This document shows, piece after piece, positions 12,985 to 19,997 of a DNA stretch of 19,997 nt. Every line of letters begins with the position of its first letter. The stretch's first letter is position 1. Location of the stretch: NCBI GenBank assembly GCA_016784625.1, contig JADHUF010000014.1:1-19997 (forward strand), read 5' to 3'. This DNA comes from Candidatus Nitrosopumilus sp. GTDB taxonomy: Archaea; Thermoproteota; Nitrososphaeria; Nitrososphaerales; Nitrosopumilaceae. The notes under the pieces were generated by a model. It had not been told where the DNA came from, searched no databases, and saw only the letters and a program-made list of their open reading frames with translations. Position numbers and translations under genes: made by a program.

Positions 12985-13331
12985 AAATTATTGCATTACT
13001 AGGCTTGTTTATCTTAGTTACTAGCGTGATCTTAGGTAATCCAGCATTTGCTGAACCACTTGATAATATTCAGATATCTGTATCAAATTATGATGATAAT
13101 TTTGCAACTGTTCAGATTACTTGGAATCATGATGATAAATCAACAAACTACAAAGTAGGTTGTGTCAGCTGTAACCCTAACACTGCAGAATTTACAACTG
13201 GTGATAGTATAACATTCAACAATGTAACTCCATTTCCTAATAGCTCATCTGCAATGCTTTATGTTATCAGTTATGATTCTCAAAATGACATAATTTCTGC
13301 AAAACAACTCATAGTTAATCTTAATCAATAA
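12981..13331 (+). CDS. Secreted FnIII-like domain protein (116 aa)
   Basis: Residues 1-24 form a signal peptide (KIIALLGLFILVTSVILGNPAFA), and the mature protein is one beta-sandwich domain resembling fibronectin type III: VTVQITWNHDD-like strand B-C, TNYKVGC, then a strand ending YVISYDSQNDIISAKQLIVNL. It contains a Cys-X2-Cys pair (GCVSCNPN), which outside the cell could form a disulfide or bind metal. It starts at TTG, its first codon overlapping the TGA of the preceding gene by four bases, after a GGAGG ribosome-binding site. Tight coupling suggests that it works with the membrane winged-helix protein, perhaps as a ligand-binding partner; that is inference. Confidence 0.75.
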   Translation: MKIIALLGLFILVTSVILGNPAFAEPLDNIQISVSNYDDNFATVQITWNHDDKSTNYKVGCVSCNPNTAEFTTGDSITFNNVTPFPNSSSAMLYVISYDSQNDIISAKQLIVNLNQ

Positions 13332-13370
13332 ACTCAAAATTAATGTGTACAAAAAACATCATAAACTTCA

Positions 13371-13377
13371 TATACAT
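13371..13377 (+). promoter_or_regulatory. TATA box for the 64-aa membrane protein
   Basis: TATACAT lies 20-26 nt before the ATG at 13397; this supports the ATG rather than the TTG two codons earlier. Confidence 0.45.
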
Positions 13378-13396
13378 TTTCTAAACAGAATTGAAC

Positions 13397-13591
13397 ATGG
13401 CATCTAAAGTAATTACAGTTGGAGTAGGAATTCCAATGATAGTAGTTGGTGCTTTAATGGCATGGTTATGGGCTCCAGCAGAAGATATTTTTCAAAATCA
13501 AGTAGAACTTGTTGGAAGTACTATTGGAATCTTAGGTATAGTCTTCTTTATCTCTGGATTATTCTATACAAAAGAGCCTGTTGTACATTAA
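13397..13591 (+). CDS. Small two-helix membrane protein (64 aa)
   Basis: Two hydrophobic helices, about 4-24 (KVITVGVGIPMIVVGALMAWLW) and 38-57 (VGSTIGILGIVFFISGLFY), joined by an acidic loop (APAEDIFQNQVE) probably outside. The tail KEPVVH is short. The ATG at 13397 is preferred because a TATA-like element lies 20-26 nt upstream. Not recognised. It resembles in layout, but not obviously in sequence, the small membrane protein at 7426-7635. Confidence 0.65.
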   Translation: MASKVITVGVGIPMIVVGALMAWLWAPAEDIFQNQVELVGSTIGILGIVFFISGLFYTKEPVVH

Positions 13592-13604
13592 TGAAAACTC
13601 ATTG

Positions 13605-13614
13605 AATAAATAAT
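13605..13614 (+). promoter_or_regulatory. TATA box for queE
   Basis: AATAAATAAT is placed 22-31 nt before the TTG start at 13636. It supports a leaderless queE message beginning with TTG. Confidence 0.4.
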
Positions 13615-13635
13615 GAAAAAAATTACTATTATTAC

Positions 13636-14349
13636 TTGAAAGTAAGACTATTTGAGATATTTACATCAGTTGAAGGTGAAGGTATTCTTTATGGAACAAA
13701 GACTCTTTTTGTGAGACTTGCCGGTTGTCCTTTTACCTGTTTTTATTGTGATACTGTAGAATCTCTTCCACTTGATTCTGGCACAGAATATACAATTGAA
13801 GAGGCAAACAAACTAGTTGATTCTAATCTCAAAAATCAAACTTACAAAGTAAATTTCACTGGTGGTGATCCATTAATCCAACATGAAGCTGTGGCATTAC
13901 TTGCAAAGCACATTCAAGACAAAAAAATTCCTACATATCTTGAATCATCATGTTTTGATATTGATAGATTTAATCATGTTTTACCATTTTTTGATATTAT
14001 CAAAATTGAATTTAAAACAAAAGACTCTGACTTTGTAGACTCTAAACACTATGAAAAACTAATTGGCCATGCAATGAAATGTCTAGAGTCATCTGTAAAA
14101 GCAAAAAAAACAACTTATATCAAAATTGTAGTAAGCTCTAAAACTCTGTTAAATGAATTTGAGGAACTTACAAATCAAATTTTTAGTGTTATCTCTAAAG
14201 ATAATATTGATGGATTTATCATTCAACCCACTTATGGTATTTCTGAACCTTCACTTGATCTTTTATTGAGTTTGTATGATATAGTGTATCCTCATTATAT
14301 TGATGTCAAAGTTGTTCCTCAGTTACACAAATTCATTGGAGCCCCATAA
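13636..14349 (+). CDS. queE: 7-carboxy-7-deazaguanine synthase (radical SAM)
   Basis: Radical SAM enzyme that contracts 6-carboxy-tetrahydropterin to 7-carboxy-7-deazaguanine, a step on the way to preQ0 and, in archaea, archaeosine of tRNA. Residues 7-16 (EIFTSVEGEG) and the cluster motif Cys31-X3-Cys35-X2-Cys38 (GCPFTCFYCDT) are typical of QueE, with FTGGDPLIQ (74-82) as the SAM-binding GGE-like motif; the usual Glu is Asp here. Length 237 residues is normal. The start is TTG, supported by the AT-rich element upstream and by the family's usual N-terminus. folE follows after 64 bases on the same strand, and queC lies 0.9 kb away on the other strand. Confidence 0.9.
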   Translation: MKVRLFEIFTSVEGEGILYGTKTLFVRLAGCPFTCFYCDTVESLPLDSGTEYTIEEANKLVDSNLKNQTYKVNFTGGDPLIQHEAVALLAKHIQDKKIPTYLESSCFDIDRFNHVLPFFDIIKIEFKTKDSDFVDSKHYEKLIGHAMKCLESSVKAKKTTYIKIVVSSKTLLNEFEELTNQIFSVISKDNIDGFIIQPTYGISEPSLDLLLSLYDIVYPHYIDVKVVPQLHKFIGAP

Positions 14350-14413
14350 CATTAACACCTGCCTAAAAATCCGATTAGGTTCAAATACTAGAAAAATTCT
14401 GTGAGAATATAAA

Positions 14414-14971
14414 ATGGATAAAGAACGTGTAAAAAAACTCGTAAGAGAATTAATCATTGAAGTTGGTGAAGATCCTACTCGTGAAGGATTACGAGAGACT
14501 CCTGAAAGAATCGCAAACATGTACAAAGAAATCTTTTCTGGATATGATTCTGATTCAGAGTTATCTGTACAATTCTCAGAAGATTCTGATGTAGTTATTG
14601 CACGTAATATTCAATTTTATTCAATGTGTGAACACCACATGTTGCCATTTTTTGGAAAAATCCATATTGCTTATTCACCAAATGGCAGAGTTTTTGGAAT
14701 ATCAAAACTTGTAAGATTAGTTGAAAAATATTCAAAGAGACTACAAATTCAAGAACGACTAACCAAAAATATTGCTGATGAGCTATATGCTCAAGGTGTT
14801 AAAGGCGTTGTAGTTTTTGCTGATGCAGAACACCTCTGCATGAAAATGCGTGGTGTTAGAAACGATGCAACACTTTCTTCATCTGCATTTAGAGGAATTT
14901 ATGAAAATAAGGAGGAAAAAGCAAGCATAATGACACTTATCAAGAAACATTCCTCAGAACCACCTTTTTAG
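14414..14971 (+). CDS. folE: GTP cyclohydrolase I, type IA
   Basis: Converts GTP to 7,8-dihydroneopterin triphosphate. Zinc ligands are present: Cys72 and His75 in [13 protein letters not shown], and Cys142 in [10 protein letters not shown]; the substrate-binding and core motifs [23 protein letters not shown] (95-117) and the N-terminal [15 protein letters not shown] are typical. The 185-residue size fits the zinc-dependent type IA. In most archaea a type IB or MptA enzyme supplies this step, so a type IA enzyme next to queE suggests a deazaguanine (archaeosine) role, with a folate or pterin role also possible. Start is ATG; no strong ribosome-binding site is seen. Confidence 0.95.
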   Translation: MDKERVKKLVRELIIEVGEDPTREGLRETPERIANMYKEIFSGYDSDSELSVQFSEDSDVVIARNIQFYSMCEHHMLPFFGKIHIAYSPNGRVFGISKLVRLVEKYSKRLQIQERLTKNIADELYAQGVKGVVVFADAEHLCMKMRGVRNDATLSSSAFRGIYENKEEKASIMTLIKKHSSEPPF

Positions 14972-14983
14972 GAATACTGAAAA

Positions 14984-14993
14984 ATTAAATAAT
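14984..14993 (+). promoter_or_regulatory. TATA box for the 83-aa membrane protein
   Basis: ATTAAATAAT lies 21-30 nt before the ATG at 15014, favouring that ATG over the TTG four codons earlier. Confidence 0.45.
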
Positions 14994-15013
14994 CTATATT
15001 TTTGATTAGTATC

Positions 15014-15265
15014 ATGGGAGTGCATCCAAATATTCACATTCCAAAGGAATCTTGGCCTCACTGGACATGGTATGCAATAGAATGTGTGATTGTTATTGTA
15101 CTCTCTATGGTTACATCAAGCAAAATTACTGATTCTATTGAAGGACTAACTCCAGAAACACAAAACTATGTGTTTATGGGAATTGTTGGATTAATCTTTT
15201 TAGCTTGGTATATTGGAATTAGAGGTTTTATTCTCAAAAAGAAGATCCTTCGAAATCGTTACTAG
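15014..15265 (+). CDS. Small two-helix membrane protein (83 aa)
   Basis: The N-terminus is aromatic and polar (MGVHPNIHIPKESWPHWTWY), followed by a hydrophobic helix (about 19-36), a polar loop (SSKITDSIEGLTPETQN) and a second helix (about 53-74), then the basic tail KKKILRNRY. The positive tail should be cytoplasmic. The His/Trp-rich start is notable. Not recognised as a family member. The gene sits between folE and the end of queC, whose stop is 2 bases away on the other strand; its relation to the pathway is unknown. Confidence 0.65.
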   Translation: MGVHPNIHIPKESWPHWTWYAIECVIVIVLSMVTSSKITDSIEGLTPETQNYVFMGIVGLIFLAWYIGIRGFILKKKILRNRY

Positions 15266-15267
15266 AA

Positions 15268-15942
15268 TTATTTAAGATATTTTGTTTTATCTACAATATT
15301 GGCTTTCTGAAATGCAATTTTTCTATTATTACAAGATTCACAAATTCCACAATGATATTTTTTATTTGCATAACAACTCCAAGTTTTAAAGATAGAATCA
15401 CCCAAAACTTTTACTCCTGTTTTTAGTAAATCACTTTTTGATAACCCTTCACGATAAGGCGACCAAATTTTGATACTTTTTCGTAATCCTGAATTTATTC
15501 CATCTATCTCTCCTTGATTAAATGCAGATTCTAGTTTTTTTGTAAAAACTGGTCTGCAATCTGGATAATGTCTGTCTCCAGTATGAGCACCATATACAAC
15601 TAGTGAGGCATTAAGTGTAAAAGCCCATGCTGTTGCAACTGATAGAAATACTGCATTTCTAATTGGAACTACAATTGAGTACTCAAATTTACTAGGAATT
15701 TTTCTTTTTGTGCTTGTTAAAACGTTAGAATCTCCATACAATTCTTTCATAAAACCAATATCAATTATCTTATGTTGTTTTAATCCTAGTTTTTTTGCAA
15801 AAGACTTTGCTGCAGTAATCTCACTATTTGCTTTTTGTCCATAAGAAAACGTAATACCATACAAGTCATATTTTGATTTTAGAAATGAAACTGCACAAAC
15901 AGAATCTACTCCTCCACTAAATACAATAACAGCTTTTTTCAT
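15268..15942 (-). CDS. queC: 7-cyano-7-deazaguanine (preQ0) synthase
   Basis: ATP-dependent enzyme that turns 7-carboxy-7-deazaguanine and ammonia into preQ0. Residues 9-14 SGGVDS form the PP-loop; ITFSYGQKANSE is the next conserved block; four cysteines near the C-terminus (190, 198, 201, 204, in CYANKKYHCGICESC) bind zinc. The 224-residue size is usual. I place the start at ATG 15942, since AGGTG lies 8 nt ahead of it; a GTG at 15951 would add three residues. It is the last gene of an operon with thrB and the GPN GTPase. preQ0 is the base that archaeal TGT inserts at tRNA position 15. Confidence 0.92.
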   Translation of the reverse strand: MKKAVIVFSGGVDSVCAVSFLKSKYDLYGITFSYGQKANSEITAAKSFAKKLGLKQHKIIDIGFMKELYGDSNVLTSTKRKIPSKFEYSIVVPIRNAVFLSVATAWAFTLNASLVVYGAHTGDRHYPDCRPVFTKKLESAFNQGEIDGINSGLRKSIKIWSPYREGLSKSDLLKTGVKVLGDSIFKTWSCYANKKYHCGICESCNNRKIAFQKANIVDKTKYLK

Positions 15943-15957
15943 AAAACACACCTAAAA

Positions 15958-16881
15958 TTATTTTCTCTTATCTGCAGCACCTTTACTAGGTTTACAGATT
16001 ATTGTTTGACATTTTATTTTTTTAGATGCAAATCCTCTTGACATGGCTAGGCTAATTTTTTTTAAATTAGCAGAATTTTTTGAAAATGCAATTACTGAAG
16101 GTCCTGCTCCACTTATCGTAACACCCAATGCTCCTGCTTTTAGGGCATTTTCTTTGACTTTGCTAAATCCTGGTATCATATGTTGTCTTGCAGGTTCAAC
16201 TATTACATCTTTAATTGAATTACCAATCAACTCAGAGTCTTTTCTCATAAATCCTGCAACAATTGCTGATGCATTTGATATATTCAAAACACTATCAGTT
16301 AACTTGATCTTCTTTGGAATTACACCTCTTGATATTTTGGTCTTCTTTTTTGGAACTTTAATACTTGGAACAGCAATACACATTCTTAGATTTGTTGGTG
16401 GTTCTACTCTAATTACATCTAAAGGATTTGTTTTTACAATTACAAATCCACCCAAAACAGAAGCAGCAACATTATCATAATGAATTGACCCTGCACTAGC
16501 TTTTTCTCCAGAACCTGCAAACTCTACTAAAGAATTTCCATCAAGCTTTAATCCAAATAATTTATCAAATGCTACAGCAGCTGCAGCTGCTGAGGCTGCA
16601 CTGCTTCCCATTCCAAATCCTGCAGGTACTCCTTTTTTGATTTTAATTTCAACACCATTTTTAATTCTGAATTTTTTTTTCATATTTTTTACAACTAACC
16701 CTGCAGTGTTATTTTCAAATTTTGTTGGAATATTATCATCTGTTAGTATGGTGATTCCACTTTTTGTTTTAGTTAGCGTTACTTTGTCATAAAATGCATC
16801 TATTGCTAATCCAAACACATCAAATCCTGGACCTAGATTTGCAGTAGATGATGGTGCCTTTACGGTAATACTTGATGTCAA
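15958..16881 (-). CDS. thrB: Homoserine kinase
   Basis: GHMP-family kinase that phosphorylates L-homoserine with ATP, on the threonine pathway. Conserved blocks are APSSTANLGPGFDVFGLAID (9-28), the ATP-binding PAGFGMGSSAASA (86-98), and the C-terminal GVTISGAGPSVIAF block typical of homoserine kinases. The 307 residues match the family. The start is TTG, placed directly after the GTPase stop and preceded by GGAG inside that gene's last codons. It lies between the GTPase and queC, 15 bases from queC, as an operon member; no metabolic link among the three is evident. Confidence 0.92.
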   Translation of the reverse strand: MTSSITVKAPSSTANLGPGFDVFGLAIDAFYDKVTLTKTKSGITILTDDNIPTKFENNTAGLVVKNMKKKFRIKNGVEIKIKKGVPAGFGMGSSAASAAAAAVAFDKLFGLKLDGNSLVEFAGSGEKASAGSIHYDNVAASVLGGFVIVKTNPLDVIRVEPPTNLRMCIAVPSIKVPKKKTKISRGVIPKKIKLTDSVLNISNASAIVAGFMRKDSELIGNSIKDVIVEPARQHMIPGFSKVKENALKAGALGVTISGAGPSVIAFSKNSANLKKISLAMSRGFASKKIKCQTIICKPSKGAADKRK

Positions 16882-17640
16882 CTAATCTCCTACCTCTTCA
16901 TCCAAGTTAAGAATTCTGCTAAGCGCACCATCAAGGTTTGGTAAACCCTCTCCTGTAACATTTGAAATTGGAATCAATCCTTGCGCAAATCCTCCAAGAT
17001 TCAAACCTCGTAAAATGTTTGTAGTCAACGTATAGGTATCTCCATCTGCTTCTTTGGCAATTGCCTCTTCTAATGTACTCAAACTAGTTGTCCATTGTAG
17101 TATTTCTTTTAGTTTATCCCCGATAAGATCTGTTTTTGTTAATACATTAACTGTTGGTACATTCAAACGTAATCTTATTGATGTTGCTAAAAGTGCAATT
17201 GAAACAAAATTCACTGGCGAATTTATCAAAGCACCATCAAAAAGAAAGATATTTGTTTTTTCTTCTGATGAAATATTTTCTACAAGAAAACGTCCACTAG
17301 AACGATATGCAAATAATTCAATTTGACCAGGTGTATCAACAATTAGATAATCTGGATTTACTCCATTTACTTCATTTTGAATTTCATCAATTTTTGATGC
17401 AATCAAGTCATTTGCCATAATCATGGCGCCATTTGGGCCAAGATCATACTTTTGCATTATAGACACAATATCGACATAGTCTCTAACATCTACATCACAA
17501 GTGTATGGTAAGCTCTCTACACCTGGATCTAAATTCAAGACAGCAGTAAATACTCCATTTTTTGTGTATGATTCCAATAATCTTGATGTTAGTAATGATT
17601 TTCCTGAACCAGCAGTGCCAGAAATAAAAATTGTTTTCAA
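16882..17640 (-). CDS. GPN-loop GTPase
   Basis: GTPase of the Gpn/XAB1 family shared by archaea and eukaryotes. P-loop GTAGSGKS (8-15), the LNLDPGVESLPY block (35-46), the family-defining Gly68-Pro69-Asn70 (LGPNGAMIMAN), switch II DTPGQIELF (102-110) and the base-specificity motif TKTD (168-171) are all visible. In eukaryotes the relatives assist RNA polymerase assembly; in archaea the proteins form homodimers and their role is less clear. Length 252 is normal. Start is TTG at 17640; a TATA-like CTTATAT at 17661-17667 lies about 24 nt upstream. It leads the operon with thrB and queC. Confidence 0.93.
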   Translation of the reverse strand: MKTIFISGTAGSGKSLLTSRLLESYTKNGVFTAVLNLDPGVESLPYTCDVDVRDYVDIVSIMQKYDLGPNGAMIMANDLIASKIDEIQNEVNGVNPDYLIVDTPGQIELFAYRSSGRFLVENISSEEKTNIFLFDGALINSPVNFVSIALLATSIRLRLNVPTVNVLTKTDLIGDKLKEILQWTTSLSTLEEAIAKEADGDTYTLTTNILRGLNLGGFAQGLIPISNVTGEGLPNLDGALSRILNLDEEVGD

Positions 17641-17660
17641 TCCGGTCTAATTTTTCTTTG

Positions 17661-17667
17661 CTTATAT
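17661..17667 (-). promoter_or_regulatory. TATA box for the GPN GTPase-thrB-queC operon
   Basis: ATATAAG on the minus strand is centred about 24 nt ahead of the TTG at 17640. Confidence 0.45.
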
Positions 17668-17722
17668 TTCAAATTAGCTTTACCATCAACTTTCATATTT
17701 GATTTATCACTGAAATTATCAA

Positions 17723-18739
17723 ATGAACTGGAGACTTGTAGTTATACCTGTAACCTTAATTCCAATTTTTATTATTGCCATTCAATTTGATATTAAATTA
17801 GATGATGTATTGGCAATAGGATTCTTTCCGTTTGTTGGTGCAGTTGTTGCAATGTTGATTAAACTTGGTCTTCAGGGAATAAAATTTGCATACATTACAA
17901 GAAAATATCTTGGAAATTTTGACTCTATTTGGAAATTAATAGGTGTTCGAGTTGGTAGTGAGTTTATCAAATTTACAACTCCTATGTTTATTGGAGCAGA
18001 ATTTGTTGTAGTATACTATTTGAAGAAAAAAGGAGTAGAACTTTCAAAATCTACATGGATTGCAATTATGGATATTGTAACTGAAGTGCTTGCAGCAGGT
18101 TTGCTATCTATAATTGCAGGAATTATTGCATTACTAAATGGCTCATATGTAGTTGCAGCAATTATTTTAGGTACAAGTATTGTTGTAACTTCTTTGTGGA
18201 TGGTGTTATTCTTTTTATCTTCAAAACACATGTTCCAAGTTCCAAAGGTACTAGAAAATATTGTTAAAGGAATCGGAAAAGAGAAAGGTGCAAAATACAT
18301 TGATAAAACTAACTCTTGGATGGAAGAAGTATGTACCATGAGTAAAGAAAACCTAAAAACTTCTGAATCTAGAAAAATCTTTACAATATCTTTTCTATTC
18401 TCACTTGCATCTTGGTCATTTTATGGAATATCATTTATGATAATTGCAATGGGAACAGGATATGTGATTAATGCATTTGATTCTATCATGGCAGTAATGG
18501 GGGCTAATGCAATTGGTAACTTGCCAATTACTATAGGCGGTTCTGGTTTGGCAGAATTTGGAATTGTAGCATATCTTAATAACTTGAATCCATTTGACTT
18601 TGATATTCCTAAAGGAATTGTTGCTTGGGATGCAGTTATTGGCTGGAGAATTGCAACCTATTATGTTCCAATAATAGTTACTTGGCTACTTTTAGTAAAA
18701 TTGGCTCTAAGTAAAATATCAAAACCACAAGCTACATAG
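17723..18739 (+). CDS. Flippase-like integral membrane protein (LPG synthase TM domain, UPF0104 family)
   Basis: A protein of 338 residues with about eight membrane helices, of the AglD/UPF0104-like family that shares the membrane domain of lysylphosphatidylglycerol synthase (MprF). Family-like blocks are IGVRVGSEFIKFTTPMFIGAE (residues 73-93) and ANAIGNLPITIGGSGLAEFGIVAYL (about 260-284). The soluble transferase domain of bacterial MprF is absent. Members are thought to move lipids or lipid-linked sugars across membranes or assist glycosylation, but proof is limited. A charged cytoplasmic loop (IVKGIGKEKGAKYIDKTNSWMEE) splits the helices. Start ATG; divergent from the GTPase operon. Confidence 0.82.
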   Translation: MNWRLVVIPVTLIPIFIIAIQFDIKLDDVLAIGFFPFVGAVVAMLIKLGLQGIKFAYITRKYLGNFDSIWKLIGVRVGSEFIKFTTPMFIGAEFVVVYYLKKKGVELSKSTWIAIMDIVTEVLAAGLLSIIAGIIALLNGSYVVAAIILGTSIVVTSLWMVLFFLSSKHMFQVPKVLENIVKGIGKEKGAKYIDKTNSWMEEVCTMSKENLKTSESRKIFTISFLFSLASWSFYGISFMIIAMGTGYVINAFDSIMAVMGANAIGNLPITIGGSGLAEFGIVAYLNNLNPFDFDIPKGIVAWDAVIGWRIATYYVPIIVTWLLLVKLALSKISKPQAT

Positions 18740-18745
18740 AAACCA

Positions 18746-18754
18746 CTTTATCTT
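18746..18754 (+). promoter_or_regulatory. TATA box for the second SDR
   Basis: CTTTATCTT lies 20-28 nt before the GTG start at 18774, just after the flippase stop codon. Confidence 0.4.
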
Positions 18755-18773
18755 TAGATGATTTTTTTGATGT

Positions 18774-19571
18774 GTGGATTTCAGAAACAAAGTAGTTCTA
18801 ATCACTGGTGCTTCATCTGGAATTGGTAAGCAAACAGCTATAGAATTTGCAAAACAAGGAGCCAATATTGTACTAGTTGCAAGAAGGAAAGATAAACTTG
18901 AACTAGTTGCTAATGAATTAAAAGAATTTTCTGTATCTACCCTAGTATGTCAATGTGATGTTTCAAAAAAAGATAAAGTAAAAGAAATGTCAAAAACGGT
19001 TTTAGAAAAATTTGATTCAGTTGATATCCTGGTAAATAATGCAGGATTTGCCATTTATGGCTCTGTATCTAATCTTACTATAGAAGAAATAGAATCACAG
19101 ATGGAAACTAATTACTTTGGTATGATTTACTGTATCAAAAATTTTCTTCCATCAATGATAGAAAAAAAATCTGGTCACATAGTAAATGTCGCATCAGTTG
19201 CTGCAAGCTTTGGTTTGCCTGGAATCGCTTCATACTGTGCATCTAAATTTGCAATGTTGGGATTTTCAGAGGGTCTAAAACACGAACTAAAAGACACTGG
19301 AGTTGGTATTACTGTTGTTAGCCCAATTATGGTTAGAACAGACTTTTTTGATCATCCTTCATTTGAAAAGATGCCAAAATATTCACCAACATCACTTAGT
19401 TCAAAAACTGTAGCAAAAACAATTCTAAAGGCAGCAAACTCCCCACGACTGGAAATTATAGTTCCATCTGTAGTACGTGGTGCAGTGTGGATGAAAAATA
19501 CATTTCCTTACTTTATCAATCCAATACTAGGAAAATCTTTCAAAAAGCAATTAGATTCTACAAAAGACTAG
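18774..19571 (+). CDS. SDR-family dehydrogenase/reductase
   Basis: Classical SDR of 265 residues: TGASSGIG (11-18), LVARRKDKLE after strand 2 (Arg residues suggest NADP(H)), CDVS (61-64), NNAG (88-91), catalytic Ser141, Tyr154 and Lys158 (YCASK). The C-terminal part contains a short hydrophobic stretch (about 236-252, AVWMKNTFPYFINPILG), common in the DltE/retinol dehydrogenase-like subgroup and possibly for membrane association. Substrate unknown. The start is GTG with a TATA-like element at 18746-18754. It follows the flippase-like gene by 34 bases, so lipid or sugar-lipid chemistry is conceivable, but not shown. Confidence 0.85.
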   Translation: MDFRNKVVLITGASSGIGKQTAIEFAKQGANIVLVARRKDKLELVANELKEFSVSTLVCQCDVSKKDKVKEMSKTVLEKFDSVDILVNNAGFAIYGSVSNLTIEEIESQMETNYFGMIYCIKNFLPSMIEKKSGHIVNVASVAASFGLPGIASYCASKFAMLGFSEGLKHELKDTGVGITVVSPIMVRTDFFDHPSFEKMPKYSPTSLSSKTVAKTILKAANSPRLEIIVPSVVRGAVWMKNTFPYFINPILGKSFKKQLDSTKD

Positions 19572-19573
19572 AT

Positions 19574-19969
19574 TTATTCTTCTGAATCATCTACAGCCTC
19601 ACTAGAGCCTACCTCTAACAATTCTAATGATTTTAATTCAAACTGGTAAATTGCATTCATATCAATTTCTTTTTCTTTTTCTAGATACTCTGAAACTTTT
19701 TTGCTCAGTGGTGCTTTGTGTTGATCAAAAATAAACTCATAAACAGTTCCTTTCTCTAAATCTCCAATTTTGATCTTTTTTGGTAAATCCATTGTAATTA
19801 TGTGCCTTCCATCTTCTACGGGGTCATACAGCTGTGCATCTATTTTGTTATCTGCATCATACAATTCAAGAATGTATCCAGTTTTCTTCATCTCTTCAGG
19901 TTTCTTAAATTTAGCATTTTGAATTTCATCAGTAACCCAATCAGGAATATCGTCTTTCTTTTTTACCAT
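19574..19969 (-). CDS. Acidic hypothetical protein (131 aa)
   Basis: Not recognised. N-terminus lysine-rich (MVKKKDDIPDWVTDEIQNAKFKK), then a beta-rich domain of about 90 residues (YILELYDADNKIDAQLYDPVEDGRHIITM and KIKIGDLEKGTVYEFIF) that could be a small OB- or barrel-like fold, and a C-terminal acidic tail (VDDSEE). No signal peptide, membrane helix or cysteine, so a cytoplasmic protein. The stop is 2 bases from that of the convergent SDR. The beta region with basic N-terminus might bind nucleic acid, a guess without direct evidence. Confidence 0.6.
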   Translation of the reverse strand: MVKKKDDIPDWVTDEIQNAKFKKPEEMKKTGYILELYDADNKIDAQLYDPVEDGRHIITMDLPKKIKIGDLEKGTVYEFIFDQHKAPLSKKVSEYLEKEKEIDMNAIYQFELKSLELLEVGSSEAVDDSEE

Positions 19970-19997
19970 AATAAACTCACTCTAGTTTTCTGCTTTT

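Noticed and set aside
16043..16480. Plus-strand ORF of 145 codons inside thrB
   Set aside because: It is the reverse frame of a clear homoserine kinase gene and has no family features.
1..19997. CRISPR array, insertion sequence, integrase or attachment site
   Set aside because: No regularly spaced repeats, transposase or integrase motifs, terminal inverted repeats or target duplications were seen; the region reads as ordinary core and lineage-specific chromosome.

Overview
The window looks like chromosome of a marine ammonia-oxidising archaeon of the Nitrosopumilus type (Nitrososphaerota/Thaumarchaeota). The evidence is very AT-rich DNA, short intergenic gaps with archaeal TATA boxes 22-30 nt ahead of start codons (leaderless genes), a CdvB/ESCRT-III cell-division protein, a GPN-loop GTPase, genes for preQ0 (archaeosine precursor) synthesis, and many small lineage-type hypothetical proteins. 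No mobile element, CRISPR array, tRNA or rRNA gene was seen. The assignment rests on gene content and style only; no search was run.

Layout. 1-2.7 kb: small proteins, including two C..C/H..H zinc-finger-like ones (one is DUF1059), a secreted PE-rich coiled-coil protein, the fluoride channel CrcB and a zinc-ribbon protein. 2.7-6.1 kb: a membrane-anchored surface protein, a 48-residue ORF with a stem-loop terminator, a CPA-type Na+/H+ antiporter and a hemerythrin-like protein. 6.1-8.4 kb: APS kinase (cysC) tail-to-tail with PAP/inositol phosphatase (cysQ), which ends a minus-strand operon led by an SDR dehydrogenase. 8.5-8.7 kb: a strongly structured, GC-rich segment with its own TATA box, probably a small non-coding RNA, and the least explained object in the window. 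8.7-11.4 kb: an anchored extracytoplasmic protein, a MltR/HEPN-like protein, CdvB, a long coiled-coil protein convergent with it, and a secreted protein. 11.7-13.3 kb: a three-gene unit of a cytoplasmic winged-helix protein, a membrane-spanning protein with a cytoplasmic winged helix, and a secreted FnIII-like protein. 13.6-17.6 kb: queE and folE on the plus strand, queC-thrB-GPN GTPase on the minus strand. 17.7-20 kb: a flippase-like membrane protein, a second SDR and an acidic hypothetical.

How genes fit together. FolE, QueE and QueC cover three of the four steps from GTP to preQ0; QueD is not in the window. CysC makes PAPS and CysQ can remove the PAP left when PAPS is used. The 11.7-13.3 kb genes look like a surface-sensing regulatory unit, but that is inference. 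Lead genes mostly look leaderless, while operon-internal genes carry Shine-Dalgarno-like motifs; TTG starts are frequent.
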